NCBI GenBank assembly: GCA_029933365.1
Contig: JAOZOH010000041.1
Span: 1-24,383 of the forward strand
DNA length: 24,383 nucleotides
From: Desulfuromusa sp.
GTDB taxonomy: Bacteria > Desulfobacterota > Desulfuromonadia > Desulfuromonadales > Geopsychrobacteraceae
Direction of reading: 5' to 3'
In this document: positions 23,941 to 24,383 of the stretch, one piece after another
Layout of the letters: each line of letters starts with the position of its first letter
Numbering within the stretch: position 1 is the first letter of the stretch
The notes under the pieces: generated by a model
Database searches by the model: none
Told to the model about the DNA's origin: nothing
What the model saw: only the letters and a program-made list of their open reading frames with translations
Program-made: the position numbers and the translations under genes

Positions 23941-23966
23941 CTGGGGGCTGTGACCGCAGCCTCCAG
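23941..23966 (-). promoter_or_regulatory. Leader hairpin of the longer glnA
   Basis: A 10-bp stem with one mismatch (23941-23950 pairs with 23957-23966) and a 6-base loop lies 35 bases upstream of the start codon. Its position closely parallels the hairpin ahead of the other glnA gene, although the stem sequence differs. No T-run follows. Confidence 0.45.
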
Positions 23967-23991
23967 CGTTTATTCTTCAACGCAACTGTCA

Positions 23992-24117
23992 GCAAACTCG
24001 GGACTGTCCCCAGACCTATCGGGGGCTGTCCCAGATGTTTACGGACTATGAAACTGCGCTGGTTCGCGCCGCAAAAGCCTGGGACAGCCCCCGTACGGGG
24101 ACAGTCCCGGTTTTGCT
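23992..24117 (+). repeat. REP-type repeat element, copy C (126 bp)
   Basis: Left arm, ~50-bp core and right arm (24081-24108) match the reverse complement of copy A with few substitutions, and each arm is an imperfect palindrome of the GGGAC-TGTCCC type. It fills most of the gap between the KamA-family stop codon (24130) and the glnA leader, so it probably forms strong RNA hairpins at the end of the upstream transcript. Confidence 0.8.
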
Positions 24118-24129
24118 TATTGCAGCTAA

Positions 24130-24383
24130 CTACTCAGGCATATTCGGAATTTTTGTTATCTGTCCCAAGTGGTTTCTCAGCGTATATTCCTTCTCATTCT
24201 TATCCACAATGTAGTAGTCGGGCATCAGAGGAATCTTGCCGATATTGGTCGCCAGCACATACATTGGTTGTGCCAGACCGGTGGTATGTCCACGCAGCGC
24301 ATCACGAATCAATTCAGCACCCTTCTCCACCGGAGTCCGGAAATGATCGATCCCCGGAGCTGGCTCACAATAGAAGACATAAT
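24130..24383 (-). CDS. KamA-family radical SAM protein, C-terminal part (cut by window edge)
   Basis: The last 84 codons of a protein whose start lies beyond the right edge. CEPAPGIDHFRTPVEKG, LRGHTTGLAQPMYVL and GKIPLMPDYYI are hallmarks of the lysine 2,3-aminomutase (KamA) family, PLP-dependent radical SAM enzymes that move an amino group between adjacent carbons. The radical SAM cysteine motif would be upstream and is not visible. In clostridial lysine aminomutase, Asp293 (CDL...HFRTPV) and Asp330 (VVDAPGGGGK) bind the lysine side-chain amine; here the aligned residues are Glu and Ala, and the glycine loop is shortened (VLATNIGK). Lysine is therefore not assured as substrate. It is upstream of the two glutamine synthetase genes on the same strand. 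Confidence 0.85.
   Translation of the reverse strand, partial: YVFYCEPAPGIDHFRTPVEKGAELIRDALRGHTTGLAQPMYVLATNIGKIPLMPDYYIVDKNEKEYTLRNHLGQITKIPNMPE

Noticed and set aside
23906..23995. N-terminal extension of the longer glutamine synthetase
   Set aside because: The extra 30 codons run into the repeat element and the leader hairpin, while the ATG at 23905 has a good ribosome binding site and gives the family's normal start.
19219..24117. Possible CRISPR array from the three repeats
   Set aside because: The copies are over 2 kb apart, in mixed orientation, 103-126 bp long and separated by genes.

Overview
The window looks like chromosome of a Desulfuromonadota bacterium (Geobacter, Desulfuromonas or Pelobacter relatives). 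This is inferred from family resemblance: a long-form GAPDH, a J-domain protein of a type I recall from Geobacter, two dissimilar type I glutamine synthetases side by side, a KamA-family radical SAM protein, dense c-di-GMP signalling genes, and short intergenic repeats with GGGAC-TGTCCC arms. I see no rRNA, tRNA, CRISPR array, prophage or intact transposase.

Layout. Positions 1-1040 hold decaying sequence: the N-terminal stub of a GIY-YIG family protein (minus strand), then a TIGR04282-type glycosyltransferase that has lost its C-terminus and runs into the C-terminal scrap of a DUF3047 protein. Nothing else is recognisable in 143-415. From 1.1 to 3.8 kb, a class II fructose-bisphosphate aldolase and a long GAPDH are divergently transcribed, each closed by a hairpin. 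A small hemerythrin-like protein follows (4.05-4.43 kb). The leftward pair rpsU (ribosomal protein S21) and a THUMP-type RNA methyltransferase comes next; rpsU has its own near-consensus promoter lying across the methyltransferase stop codon.

From 6.1 to 17.8 kb all genes run rightward: a PilZ protein, a J-domain protein whose C-terminus holds four MshEN-like repeats, rdgC, a Cache-HAMP-SpoIIE phosphatase, a tandem-PilZ protein with an acyltransferase-like C-terminus, an HD-GYP protein ending in its own PilZ domain, a SAM methyltransferase and a FadL-type porin. The tandem-PilZ, HD-GYP and methyltransferase genes overlap end to end, so they are probably co-translated. This stretch reads as a cyclic-di-GMP sensing, turnover and output region, and it is the most interesting part of the window.

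From 17.9 kb to the end all genes run leftward: a translationally coupled ABM-domain protein and alpha/beta hydrolase, a solitary trpB, a Bacillus-length glutamine synthetase, a longer glutamine synthetase, and the C-terminus of a KamA-family protein cut by the window edge. Three copies of a 103-126 bp repeat sit between these genes. A large nested inverted repeat abuts the stop codon of the longer glnA, and both glnA leaders contain a 10-bp-stem hairpin close to the start codon.
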